From an uncultured Ruminococcus sp. (lineage in GTDB: Bacteria > Bacillota > Clostridia > Oscillospirales > Ruminococcaceae): 34,863 nt of DNA. Positions 1 to 10,692 of this stretch are shown piece after piece. The stretch covers positions 1 through 34,863 of the forward strand of contig CANOIR010000021.1 in assembly GCA_947566125.1 (NCBI GenBank), written 5' to 3'. A model generated the notes under the pieces. It did not search any database, had not been told where the DNA came from, and saw nothing but the letters and a program-made list of their open reading frames with translations. Numbering within the stretch: position 1 is the first letter of the stretch; every line of letters starts with the position of its first letter. Both the position numbers and the translations under genes were made by a program.

Positions 1-611
1 TAGAAAAGGTTTTTTCCTCTTCGCTGCATAATTTTTTTAAAGTACTTTGCAGAAATGAACAAGTGAGTCAAGCTCATGAGATATTCCGTTCATACCGTTC
101 ACTTAACCGTAAGGCTCAAGGCTGTATCAAAGCTGTCCTTGAGTATGTTACACCTCTTACAGAGGAACAAAAGGTACGCATTACAGAGCTTGTAAAGCGT
201 AAAACCGGTTATGAAAAGGTGGAGCTGGAGCTTATATATAATCCACGTATTATGGGTGGATTTATTCTTCGTGCAGGCGATTATAGATATGACAGAAGCA
301 CAGCAAGTGCTGTAGCTCATATGAAAAAAGGTCTTATTCGTCCGGGTGCTGAATCTTATTCAAATAGAAACAAGAAGAGCTCTCATGTTATTAAGGCAAC
401 TCTGGAATATGTAACAACGCCTACAGAAGAGCAAAAGACAAGAATTATCGAGCTTATCAGGAAGAAAACCGGATATAAAGAAGTTGAGCTAAACTTGAAG
501 GAAAATAAAGAGCTTATCGGCGGTTTTGTACTCCGTGCCGGTAATTTACGGTATGACCGCAGTGCTGTCCGTGAGATTGCGAATATGCGGCGAAAACTTA
601 TGCGGAGGTGA
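1..611 (+). CDS. atpH: ATP synthase F1 delta subunit (5' end outside window), duplicated C-terminal domain
   Basis: Delta (OSCP) subunit of the F1Fo ATP synthase, which links the F1 head to the peripheral stalk. A GTG at 63 could start a 182-residue protein, but the frame is open leftward to base 3 and reads [12 protein letters not shown], typical of the middle of a delta subunit, so the gene begins outside the window. Two copies of the delta C-terminal domain follow in tandem. In numbering from GTG 63 they cover residues 23-93 and 111-181 (nt 129-341 and 393-605), both with TEEQK, KKTGY-like, GGF and LRAG motifs. About 41 of 71 aligned residues are identical by hand count. Normal delta subunits have one such domain. 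The DNA of the copies has diverged, so the duplication is not recent. The stop precedes atpA by 5 nt. Confidence 0.88.
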   Translation, partial: EKVFSSSLHNFFKVLCRNEQVSQAHEIFRSYRSLNRKAQGCIKAVLEYVTPLTEEQKVRITELVKRKTGYEKVELELIYNPRIMGGFILRAGDYRYDRSTASAVAHMKKGLIRPGAESYSNRNKKSSHVIKATLEYVTTPTEEQKTRIIELIRKKTGYKEVELNLKENKELIGGFVLRAGNLRYDRSAVREIANMRRKLMRR

Positions 612-616
612 CAGAA

Positions 617-2122
617 ATGGCAATGAATGCCAATGAAATTATTTCTGTGCTGAAAAGTGAAATTGCGGATTTTGACCGCAAATCGGCACTTATGGAAACC
701 GGTACAGTTGTGAGCGTAGGTGATGGTATCGCTACTGTATTTGGTCTTCAAAGAGTTATGTATGGTGAGCTTGTAGAGTTTGAAAACGGTACAAGAGGCA
801 TTGTACAAAATATTGAAATGAAAACCGTAGGCGTTGTTATGCTCGGAAGTGACCGTGGCATTACTGAAGGTTCTCAGGTTATACGTACAAAAAAGCGTGC
901 TGGTGTTGGCGTTTCAAAAAGCGTTATAGGACGTGTTGTAAATGCACTTGGTAGTGCTATTGACGGCGGTCCGGATATAATTGCTGAGGATTTTTATCCT
1001 ATCGAACGTGAAGCAGCAGGTGTTGCTGACAGAAAGTCTGTATCTGTTTCTATGCAGACCGGTATACTTTCTATAGATTCCATGTTCCCAATAGGAAGAG
1101 GTCAGCGTGAGCTTATTATTGGTGATAGACAAACAGGAAAGACATCTATTGCTATTGATACTATTATAAATCAGCGTGGAAAAGATGTTATATGCATATA
1201 TGTTGCAATAGGTCAAAAGTCATCTACTGTTGCAAAAGTTGTATCAATGCTGAAAAAGCATCATGCAATGGATTATACTGTTGTTATGGCAGCGTCTGCA
1301 AGTGAACCTGCACCGGTACAGTATATTGCACCATATTCCGGTACTGCTATTGCTGAATACTTTATGGATCAGGGAAAAGATGTGCTTATTGTTTATGATG
1401 ATCTTTCAAAACACGCTGTAGCATATCGTACAATGTCCCTTTTGCTTCATAGACCACCGGGAAGAGAAGCATATCCTGGTGACGTATTCTATCTGCATTC
1501 AAGACTGCTTGAACGTTCATGTCGTCTTGATGAAGCACACGGTGGCGGAAGCATCACAGCTTTGCCTATTATTGAAACTCAGGCAGGAGATATTTCTGCA
1601 TATATCCCTACAAATGTAATATCCATTACAGATGGTCAGATATTCCTTGAATCAGAGCTATTTAATTCAGGTATGCGACCGGCTGTAAACGTTGGTTTGT
1701 CTGTAAGCCGTGTAGGTGGTGCAGCTCAAACAAAGGCTATGAAGAAGGTTTCAAGCAAGATGCGTGTTGATCTGGCACAGTTCAGAGAGCTTGAGGTGTT
1801 TACCCAGTTCAGTTCAGATCTTGACCCTGCAACACAGGAAATGCTTGACCACGGTCATGTGCTTATGGAGCTTTTGAAACAGCCGCTTTATAATCCGCTT
1901 TCAGTTTGGGAACAGGTAGTTATTCTGGCAGCAGCATCAAATGGTTGTCTTGACGATATTCCGGTAAAGGATATTACTCAGTTTAGAAAAGGTCTTATAA
2001 ACTTTATCAGTTCAAGTCACAGTGAGCTGGCAAATGCTATCCAGACAGAAGGAACGCTTTCAGATGAACAGTTATCACAGATAATAGATATAACTCTGGA
2101 ATATAAAAAGCAGGTGAGCTGA
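617..2122 (+). CDS. atpA: ATP synthase F1 alpha subunit
   Basis: Non-catalytic nucleotide-binding alpha subunit of the F1 ring; 501 residues, the usual family length. The P-loop GDRQTGKT lies at residues 169-176, and the conserved stretches [12 protein letters not shown] and [19 protein letters not shown] are present. ATG 617 is chosen because GGAGGT at 604-609 sits 7 nt upstream; an in-frame GTG at 608 overlaps that ribosome site and is less likely. The ribosome site lies inside the end of atpH. The gene is second in the order atpH-A-G-D-C, with almost no spacers, so the genes are surely co-transcribed and probably translationally coupled. Confidence 0.97.
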   Translation: MAMNANEIISVLKSEIADFDRKSALMETGTVVSVGDGIATVFGLQRVMYGELVEFENGTRGIVQNIEMKTVGVVMLGSDRGITEGSQVIRTKKRAGVGVSKSVIGRVVNALGSAIDGGPDIIAEDFYPIEREAAGVADRKSVSVSMQTGILSIDSMFPIGRGQRELIIGDRQTGKTSIAIDTIINQRGKDVICIYVAIGQKSSTVAKVVSMLKKHHAMDYTVVMAASASEPAPVQYIAPYSGTAIAEYFMDQGKDVLIVYDDLSKHAVAYRTMSLLLHRPPGREAYPGDVFYLHSRLLERSCRLDEAHGGGSITALPIIETQAGDISAYIPTNVISITDGQIFLESELFNSGMRPAVNVGLSVSRVGGAAQTKAMKKVSSKMRVDLAQFRELEVFTQFSSDLDPATQEMLDHGHVLMELLKQPLYNPLSVWEQVVILAAASNGCLDDIPVKDITQFRKGLINFISSSHSELANAIQTEGTLSDEQLSQIIDITLEYKKQVS

Positions 2123-2123
2123 T

Positions 2124-4844
<2,721 letters not shown>

Positions 4845-4874
4845 TATATAAAAACTATTATAATATATAATAAG

Positions 4875-4925
4875 AAAAGGGGCTGTTGCAGAGATTTGAT
4901 TTGCAACAGCCCCTTTTTTGTATCC
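4875..4925 (+). terminator. Terminator of the atp operon
   Basis: A perfect 16-bp stem (4875-4890 with 4902-4917), core ggctgttgca / tgcaacagcc, with an 11-nt loop and flanking A and T runs, so it could work on both strands. The same stem core recurs in the terminators at 15695 and 29645. Confidence 0.9.
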
Positions 4926-5121
4926 CTCCACCACCGGTCCCTTTTCAAGGGAGGCTTTTTTCTGTATACTTTAAATGATTAAAAAGTGAAAGATGGGAGT
5001 CGTAGATCGGTCGAGCTGGCAACAGCTTGTTTTTGCTGCATATACTCTTCACAAATATGTTTATTCTTTCATAGAATGGTTTAAGCCGAAGCCGTAATGT
5101 ATCTGAAACGGAGATGGTTTT
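4926..5121. other. Intergenic region upstream of dpaA with a second hairpin
   Basis: The stretch 4845-5121 has no gene. After the atp terminator a second hairpin (TCCCT at 4938-4942 with AGGGA at 4948-4952, followed by GGC and a T run) could be another terminator. The bases around 4921-4958 (CCTCCACCACCGGTCCC and following) look like a degenerate genomic repeat, but no second copy is in the window. A small GCAA-loop hairpin lies at 5014-5027. CATATACT at 5039-5046, with AC about 15 nt upstream, is a weak match to a mother-cell sigma (E or K) -10 element. This is suggestive only, because dpaA is expected to be mother-cell expressed. Confidence 0.35.
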
Positions 5122-5934
5122 ATGGAGAGAAGAAAAATTCTGATTGCCGGCGGAGATATTAGAATGCTTTATGCAGCATTAAATCTGTCGGATATTTATG
5201 ATGTAGGGATTATGGGATATTCGGAAGAGATGCTTTTGGGCGAAGGAAAAGAAATTTTTGAAAAATTAAAAAAGACAGACGGTAATGCTGATGTGTTACT
5301 GCTGCCGCCGGTAGTTACAGATAAAAGCGGAAAAATAAATGCACCATTTTATAAAAAAACACTTGAAATTTCAGAAGTTATAGGGAAGGTAAAGGAAAGC
5401 GGCGTTCTTTTAATGGGCATCAAAGGTGAAGAGGCAAAGGAAGCAGCTGCAAGAAAAAATATATGGTCGTATAATTATATGAAGGATGAAACGCTTGCTC
5501 TTGCAAATGCAGTTCCAACAGCAGAAGCAGCGATTAAAATAGCTATTGAAAGGACTGGCAGAACCATCTGGAATAGTCGAGTTTTGGTTACCGGCTTTGG
5601 CAGAATAGGAACTATACTAAGTGACAGACTTCTGAAACTTGGTGCAGATGTGACAGCAGCAGCTCGGACAGAATACGCCAGAATGAAGATAAAAGCAATG
5701 GGAGCAGTGCCAGCAAAAATATTGCCGGCTAAGAGCTACCTTTCAGAAATGGATATAATTTTTAATACAGTGCCGGCGGAGATATTTACGTTTGATGATG
5801 TTATGAGCTTGAAAAAAGATTGCGTATTTATAGAGCTTGCCTCAGCACCCGGAGGCGTAGATAAAAAAGCTGTAAAAGCAATTGGCAATAATTATTTGTG
5901 TGCATCAGGACTTCCGACAAATGTTATAGGTTGA
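5122..5934 (+). CDS. dpaA: Dipicolinate synthase subunit A, 5' part, interrupted by the element
   Basis: DpaA (SpoVFA) acts with the flavoprotein DpaB in the mother cell to make dipicolinic acid for the spore core. As it stands the product has 270 residues. The NAD(P)-binding motif GFGRIG is at 158-163, followed by NTVPAEIF and ELASAPGGVD, diagnostic of the family. Known DpaA proteins run to about 290-300 residues and continue after the GLP motif with an AP.TAG helix. Here the frame leaves the family pattern after Pro265, reads five unrelated residues (TNVIG) and stops at 5932-5934. Those last codons belong to the left end of the mobile element. The missing 25 codons are intact at 10717-10795, and joining 5915 to 10717 gives a full 290-residue DpaA. 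GGAG at about 5109-5112 is the ribosome site. Confidence 0.93.
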   Translation: MERRKILIAGGDIRMLYAALNLSDIYDVGIMGYSEEMLLGEGKEIFEKLKKTDGNADVLLLPPVVTDKSGKINAPFYKKTLEISEVIGKVKESGVLLMGIKGEEAKEAAARKNIWSYNYMKDETLALANAVPTAEAAIKIAIERTGRTIWNSRVLVTGFGRIGTILSDRLLKLGADVTAAARTEYARMKIKAMGAVPAKILPAKSYLSEMDIIFNTVPAEIFTFDDVMSLKKDCVFIELASAPGGVDKKAVKAIGNNYLCASGLPTNVIG

Positions 5935-5937
5935 CAC
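5914..5937 (+). repeat. attL of the dpaA element
   Basis: Left junction. The host half (dpaA, gcatcaggactt) is followed by core CC at 5914-5915, a 5-nt spacer (gacaa), and the 17-bp element arm at 5921-5937. The arm is the reverse complement of the right arm except at two positions. The arm contains the TTGACA of a promoter. Confidence 0.85.
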
Positions 5938-5959
5938 AAAGAGAAAAAAGATGTATAAT
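5931..5959 (+). promoter_or_regulatory. Consensus sigma-A promoter P1 at the element's left end
   Basis: TTGACA (5931-5936), 17-bp spacer, TATAAT (5954-5959): a perfect vegetative promoter. It points to the dockerin/cohesin genes. The -35 lies inside the recombinase arm of attL and overlaps the premature dpaA stop (5932-5934). Confidence 0.85.
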
Positions 5960-6265
5960 AAAAAAGTAAGTTTTTAGGGCAAAAAATTACAGTGCTTGTA
6001 TAAAAGCAACAAAAATAGGAAAAATATTCTTTTGTAAATTTTAAAAAAAATGCCCTTAATCACTTGACATTCTGACGGGAATATGTTAAAATACTTTTGT
6101 AAATTGATTACAAGGGTTCATGCACCGTAACACTTTAATCAATAATACAGTGTGTTCTGAGATTAGCAGACGAGTAAATTTATATGTTTTTATATAAGCT
6201 TACAATTGCAATCACGTGTGCAAAACCGGGAACACGAAAAAAATTATAAAGAGAGGTAATTGGAA
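5935..6265 (+). other. Long leader region of the dockerin-protein gene
   Basis: About 330 bp without a gene, holding two promoters (5931-5959 and 6064-6092) and a possibly structured leader. The transcript from the second promoter would begin near 6098, almost at the hairpin TTGTAA / TTACAA (6097-6113). Other small hairpins are TTATAT / ATATAA (6180-6197) and CGTGT / ACACG (6215-6236, loop GCAAAACCGGGA). Such 5' hairpins often stabilise mRNA. I recognise no known riboswitch. Confidence 0.5.
6064..6092 (+). promoter_or_regulatory. Sigma-A promoter P2 for the dockerin-protein gene
   Basis: TTGACA (6064-6069), 17-bp spacer, TAAAAT (6087-6092). Two near-consensus vegetative promoters in tandem suggest strong expression during growth. 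This fits the high GCT and AAG codon use of the genes behind it. Confidence 0.8.
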
Positions 6266-8248
6266 ATGAAGAAGATTCTTAACAGAGTCTTGGCTGCTGC
6301 TGTTGCAGTTCCAATGGCACTTACACAGAGTGTTGTTATGAACATCTCTGCTGAAGATGCTGGAGTTAAGTCACTCACTCTGGATACTTTCATTGAGATC
6401 CCTGCTGATCAGACAGAATCAACATGGAATCTTAAGATGCTCAACGTTGTTACATCTATAGAAGGTACACAGAAAGAAATCGCCAAGGATGATTTCCTTG
6501 ATCTGCTTCCTAAGAACAATTCATATACAATCCTTATCAAGGAGCTTATGAGCGAAGCTGCAAATCCGGTTCTGACAGTTAACAACGGCATTGTTACAAT
6601 TAAGGCAGCTGTTGATATGACTCACTATGCTGAATCTGAGATTTATTCAGAAATTCGCCAGGCACTTAAAGATAAGGGTTATACAGATGAAGTAGTAATG
6701 AACGAATTCAATAAGACTATTGAAGTTACGGCTGCTGTTGATGCAAATGTTCTTATGGATGGCAAGGATGTTGACGTTAATGTTGATGTTACTGCTGACG
6801 GCGAGGCTCTTGACATTTATTCAATGTCTACATATTTTGAGGGTCTGACAAAGGAACTTGCAGCTTCTGTAATTGCACAGACAGGTGCTGATCTTGCTGA
6901 AGTTGCTGATTCTATGGGCGACATTGAGCTTATCAAAAAGCTTAAGAACGTTGAAAAGAAGATGAGAAAGGCTGCTAACTTTAGCCATGATGCTCGTTCT
7001 TATGCAAATGCTGATGAAATGCTCGCTGCTGTTTCTGCTTTCGTTGCAAAGAAGACATCAGCTTACAAAGTTCCTGCTTCTGTAGATGAGGCCGTTGCAA
7101 GACACGGTTATAAATTTAATAAGGCTATTGAACTTGTGAATGATATTACTATTTCAAGTGGTTACACACTTGATGTTGATGCTAACGATGTAGCTGCTCT
7201 GGCTAAACAGGGTTATGACTTTGAGGTTGCTGCAAGTACAGGCACTTATACAGTAACATTTAAGATTCCTGATGCTGAGGCTGATGAAGTTGAGGCTTAT
7301 GTTAATGCAAATGCAGAATCAGGCAAGGCTTATGATTCATCTTACAAGGTTGTTGATGTAAAGGCTTCTGCTAATGGTAATGCATACTTTAATGTAACAA
7401 GAAAAATCGTTCTCAAGGATATAGAAGATACAACAACTACTACAGACACAACAACCACTACAGGCACAACAACAACAGAGTCTGGTTCTAGTGACACTAC
7501 TACAACAACTATAACAACAGAGTCTGGTTCTAGTGATACAACAGCTACAACTACAACAACAGGTAGCGGTTCTAGTGACACAACAACAACTACAACCACA
7601 ACAACAGGCACTGGTGTAATTCCGGTTGACTTTGTACTGGAAATGGTTGAAGTTACAGCAAACAAGGGTTACTACTTCTCACATGATACAGAAGCATTTG
7701 ACCTTACTGAGCTGGTTGACAGCCTTACACTCGTCGGTACTCTTGATGGTAATGATTACACTGTAAGCATTTCTCCAAGCAACTTTGCTTCTTATCTGAC
7801 ACCGGAGTTCGCAACACCTGCTGATTACTTCAATAAAGTAGAAGGCACAGCTTATGTTGCAAGTGAACTTGCTTTGACATTCAATGCTCCTGCAACTATG
7901 ACAGTAGCAGATGATGCTGATCTTACAGTAACAGATAATCCAATGGTTTACATTGGTGTTAAGGGTGACGCTGACCTGAATGGTAAAGTTGAAATTCCAG
8001 ACGGCTTGGCAGTTCTTCAGTATTATTCTAATAGTGCAGCTGGTTTGGATGTTACACTCTTAGACACTACTGATGAAGATCTCGAAACACTTGCTTATTT
8101 CCTTGCTGATGTAGACACAGAGTCTAAGGCAGGTAAGAACAGTGATGATGGCAAATTGGATATTTCAGATGGAGTAAACATCTTAACATACTACTCTTAC
8201 AATGCTGCTGGTCTGAATCCAGTTTGGGATGAAATTTTGGGCAAGTAA
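6266..8248 (+). CDS. Secreted dockerin protein, CttA-like
   Basis: 660 residues. A signal peptide (about 1-32) is followed by an N-terminal region (about 33-387) that I do not recognise; it has several short DV/VD-rich beta-like stretches and no catalytic motif. A Thr-rich linker (about 388-449) contains three GSSDTT repeats. Then comes a domain of about 110 residues (450-562) and a C-terminal dockerin (565-660). The first dockerin loop is DADLNGKVEIPD. The second reads DVDT, then an insertion, then DDGKLDISD. The two dockerin halves end alike (QYYSNSAAGL, TYYSYNAAGL). Preceding domain plus atypical dockerin matches the X-dockerin of R. flavefaciens CttA, which binds the ScaE cohesin. The neighbour at 8325 is ScaE-like, in the same order as cttA-scaE. 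ATG 6266 follows GAGAGG by 9 nt. Carbohydrate binding is unproven. Confidence 0.8.
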   Translation: MKKILNRVLAAAVAVPMALTQSVVMNISAEDAGVKSLTLDTFIEIPADQTESTWNLKMLNVVTSIEGTQKEIAKDDFLDLLPKNNSYTILIKELMSEAANPVLTVNNGIVTIKAAVDMTHYAESEIYSEIRQALKDKGYTDEVVMNEFNKTIEVTAAVDANVLMDGKDVDVNVDVTADGEALDIYSMSTYFEGLTKELAASVIAQTGADLAEVADSMGDIELIKKLKNVEKKMRKAANFSHDARSYANADEMLAAVSAFVAKKTSAYKVPASVDEAVARHGYKFNKAIELVNDITISSGYTLDVDANDVAALAKQGYDFEVAASTGTYTVTFKIPDAEADEVEAYVNANAESGKAYDSSYKVVDVKASANGNAYFNVTRKIVLKDIEDTTTTTDTTTTTGTTTTESGSSDTTTTTITTESGSSDTTATTTTTGSGSSDTTTTTTTTTGTGVIPVDFVLEMVEVTANKGYYFSHDTEAFDLTELVDSLTLVGTLDGNDYTVSISPSNFASYLTPEFATPADYFNKVEGTAYVASELALTFNAPATMTVADDADLTVTDNPMVYIGVKGDADLNGKVEIPDGLAVLQYYSNSAAGLDVTLLDTTDEDLETLAYFLADVDTESKAGKNSDDGKLDISDGVNILTYYSYNAAGLNPVWDEILGK

Positions 8249-8324
8249 AAAGATACGCATATAATAGATATAAATAGGTGTCTGTTATATAAAATAAATT
8301 TTATATTTGAAAGGACTAATTAAA

Positions 8325-9236
8325 ATGAAGACTACATTTAAGAAGACTATGGCTATTATTTCAGCTTCAGCTATGGTTGCTGCTTCTGCAGCTGTATTTG
8401 CTGTACCAGCTAACGCTGCTGGCGAAGTTGCTGGTACACTCACAATGGGTACAGTAGAACTCACACTTGATGAACTTAAGGCTGCTGATTACACTGTTAC
8501 TGTTCCTGTAACTCTTACAGGATGCAGCGGATTCTTAGGACTGGGCTTTGGTGCTGGTTACAATGTTAATGAAGTAACTTGCAGCAAGACAGCTGTAGGC
8601 ACGGAAGTTATGATGGCTGCAATAGCCGAAGGCTGCCAGATAATAGCTCCTCCTGGTATCAACAATGAAATGGGTATCGCTTGGGTTGGTATGTCTACAC
8701 TTGGTGTTGGTGATATGCGTTATTACTGCCCAGGTGGTAATATTCTTAACTACACATTCAAGGTAAATGAAAATGCTAAGCCAGGCGATGTTTATACTAT
8801 TACAAATATTGCTGATACTGGTAAAGAAGTTCACAGCATTTACTTGGATCCAAGCATGGCTGAGTATCAGTGCTCACTGGTAAGCGGTGCTATCATCATC
8901 AAGGGTGACACAACAACAACAACTACTACTACAACAACTACAACAACTACAACAACAACTACTACATCAACATCTACAACAACTACTACATCTACAACAA
9001 CTACAGAAAAGCCAACAACAACATCAACAACTGCAACAACAACAACTACAGAAAAGCCAACAACAACATCAACAACTGCAACAACAACAACTACAGAAAA
9101 GGCAACAACAACTGCTAAGCAGACAGGTGGCACAACATCTTCACCTAAGACAAGTGATGTTCTGCCTGTAGCTGGTGCAGCAGCAGCTCTGGTTGTAATC
9201 GGTGGCGTAGCTCTGGTTGCTAAGAAGAGAAAGTAA
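8325..9236 (+). CDS. Cell-surface single-cohesin protein, ScaE-like
   Basis: 303 residues. Signal peptide 1-31 (cut near PANA/AG), a single cohesin-like beta domain (about 33-193), a Thr-rich linker (196-270, with repeated TEKPTTTST), then a sorting-signal-like tail: SPKTSD at 273-278, a hydrophobic segment (280-298) and KKRK. Layout and size match R. flavefaciens ScaE, which anchors dockerin-bearing scaffolds to the cell wall through sortase. The motif departs from LPXTG (S for L, S for G), so cleavage by a standard sortase is uncertain. ATG 8325 follows AAGGA by 9 nt; the longer frame from TTG 8307 is rejected. There is no terminator between this gene and the dockerin gene 76 bp upstream, so the two are probably one transcript, and the proteins may bind each other (inference). 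Confidence 0.8.
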   Translation: MKTTFKKTMAIISASAMVAASAAVFAVPANAAGEVAGTLTMGTVELTLDELKAADYTVTVPVTLTGCSGFLGLGFGAGYNVNEVTCSKTAVGTEVMMAAIAEGCQIIAPPGINNEMGIAWVGMSTLGVGDMRYYCPGGNILNYTFKVNENAKPGDVYTITNIADTGKEVHSIYLDPSMAEYQCSLVSGAIIIKGDTTTTTTTTTTTTTTTTTTTSTSTTTTTSTTTTEKPTTTSTTATTTTTEKPTTTSTTATTTTTEKATTTAKQTGGTTSSPKTSDVLPVAGAAAALVVIGGVALVAKKRK

Positions 9237-9280
9237 TTTCTCCTAAGAGAAACTAAGACTAATATTTAACGTCTAAAATT

Positions 9281-9314
9281 AAGGCACTCTCCTTTTGGAG
9301 AGTGCTTTTTTTAT
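9281..9314 (+). terminator. Terminator after the cohesin gene
   Basis: Stem GCACTCTCC (9284-9292) with GGAGAGTGC (9297-9305), TTTT loop, then a run of T. It separates the strongly expressed surface genes from the recombinase, and also cuts read-through from dpaA to dpaB while the element is in place. Confidence 0.92.
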
Positions 9315-9347
9315 GTTCTGCCGCATAAATTTTCTGGAGGTGATTTT

Positions 9348-10691
9348 ATGTATGCAATTTATGCAAGGCAGTCTGTTGAAAAAAAGGATTCAATATCCAT
9401 AGAAATGCAAATCGAACTTTGTAAAAGCTATATTTCAGGTTCTGAGAAAATAAAAATTTATGAGGACAGAGGATATAGCGGAACAAATACAAAACGTCCT
9501 GCTTTTCAGGAAATGGTTTCAGATGCAATGTTAGGTGAGATTCAATGTATAATAGTATATAAGCTTGACAGAATTTCAAGATCACTTGCCGATTTTGCTG
9601 CCCTGTGGGAGGAGTTTGAAAGAAAAAATATAGAGCTTTTTTCATACAGTGAAGGCATAGATACTAAAACGCCTATGGGTCAGATGCTGATCAAGCTGCT
9701 TATTATGTTCGCTGAAATGGAGCAAAAGACAATATCTGGAAGAATACGTGATAATTACCATGCAAGAGCAGAGAAAATGATGCCTCTTGGTGGAGTGCCA
9801 CCATTTGGATATAATCGTGATTGGACGGAAAACAAAGATGAAAGCGTAATAGTGAAAGAGTGTTACAACCAAGTTATCATGGGAAAAAGTTTTGATAATA
9901 TTGGCAGGCAGATGAATTTTAGTGGTACAAAAGTGGCAAGAATTATTAAAAACACAGCATATGTTATGTGTAATGACAAAGTAATTGAGTATCTTGTATC
10001 AAACGGCTGCAAGCTTATTGGAAAACGGAAAAACTTCTGTGATAATTATGGTATTATGTCTATAAGATCAGAAGGTGAGCATTTTATTGCAGCTGGCAGT
10101 CATATAGGAATTATAGGACCTGAGATTTGGCTGTCTGCTCAAGAACTTATAAATAGTCGCAAGCCGTCATCAAATGGAGGAAGCGGCAGTAAATCGTGGC
10201 TTCAAGGTTTAATGATTTGTGGAAAATGCGGCTGCGGATGTTACATAAGAGATAATGGCAAAGGTAAAACTTATAGATATATTACTTGTCAAGGCAGGAG
10301 AAAGGGAATTTGTTCCGGATTAAGCAGTGTTCATTTAACTGATGTTGAAAGTTTTGCTGAAGAGCAAATTGTACATGAACTTGAAAAAGTATTGTGCGAT
10401 ATGCCTGAATTAACTATAAATAATGAAAACAAAAATAATATAAATAATATGGAATATGAGATATTAAAAGATCTTGAAAGTTCAGACACAATATCACATA
10501 AGAAAATATTTAAATTGGAGAGGCAAAGGGAACTTTTAATGCGAAAGATGACTAAAAGTATAGTTATTCAACAAAGCAAGAAAAGTTTGTGGAAAGAACT
10601 GCCGTTTGATGCAAAAAAAGCGGCTGCAAGGCTTTTTATTAAAAATATAATAGTAACTGAAATGAAAATTGTTATAATTTTACAAGCTTAA
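9348..10691 (+). CDS. Large serine recombinase (integrase/excisionase of the element)
   Basis: 447 residues. N-terminal resolvase domain with YARQS (catalytic Ser9), the YSGTNTKRPAF stretch and YKLDRISRSL. A recombinase domain follows, with GGVPPFGYN near 145. A zinc-ribbon region has CGKCGCGC, then ITC and GIC. The C-terminal part is charged and probably coiled. It is near the size of SpoIVCA, the skin recombinase, and a little shorter than many phage integrases. ATG 9348 is preceded by TGGAGG. The stop at 10689-10691 is 2 nt before the right arm. No convincing promoter is visible between the terminator at 9281-9314 and the start, so its control is unclear. It is the only recombinase on the element and by position should act on attL and attR. 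Confidence 0.93.
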   Translation: MYAIYARQSVEKKDSISIEMQIELCKSYISGSEKIKIYEDRGYSGTNTKRPAFQEMVSDAMLGEIQCIIVYKLDRISRSLADFAALWEEFERKNIELFSYSEGIDTKTPMGQMLIKLLIMFAEMEQKTISGRIRDNYHARAEKMMPLGGVPPFGYNRDWTENKDESVIVKECYNQVIMGKSFDNIGRQMNFSGTKVARIIKNTAYVMCNDKVIEYLVSNGCKLIGKRKNFCDNYGIMSIRSEGEHFIAAGSHIGIIGPEIWLSAQELINSRKPSSNGGSGSKSWLQGLMICGKCGCGCYIRDNGKGKTYRYITCQGRRKGICSGLSSVHLTDVESFAEEQIVHELEKVLCDMPELTINNENKNNINNMEYEILKDLESSDTISHKKIFKLERQRELLMRKMTKSIVIQQSKKSLWKELPFDAKKAAARLFIKNIIVTEMKIVIILQA

Positions 10692-10692
10692 T

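Noticed and set aside
63..611. A complete 182-residue gene starting at GTG 63
   Set aside because: The frame is open to the left edge and the upstream residues continue a delta subunit, so the start lies outside the window.
6211..6236. c-di-GMP riboswitch in the leader of the dockerin gene
   Set aside because: Only a loose resemblance (GCAAAACCGGGA); the required paired elements of the aptamer are missing.
7431..7610. Repeats that could suggest a CRISPR or minisatellite
   Set aside because: They keep the reading frame and encode a Thr-rich linker; no spacer-repeat periodicity.
8887..9171. Gln/Leu-rich and Val-rich frames over the Thr linkers (also 7342-7665 and 8867-9133, minus strand)
   Set aside because: They are other-frame readings of ACA/ACT repeats coding for Thr linkers.
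9324..9332. CATAAATTT as a mother-cell sigma -10 for the recombinase
   Set aside because: The transcript would start on top of the ribosome site, and no matching -35 is present.
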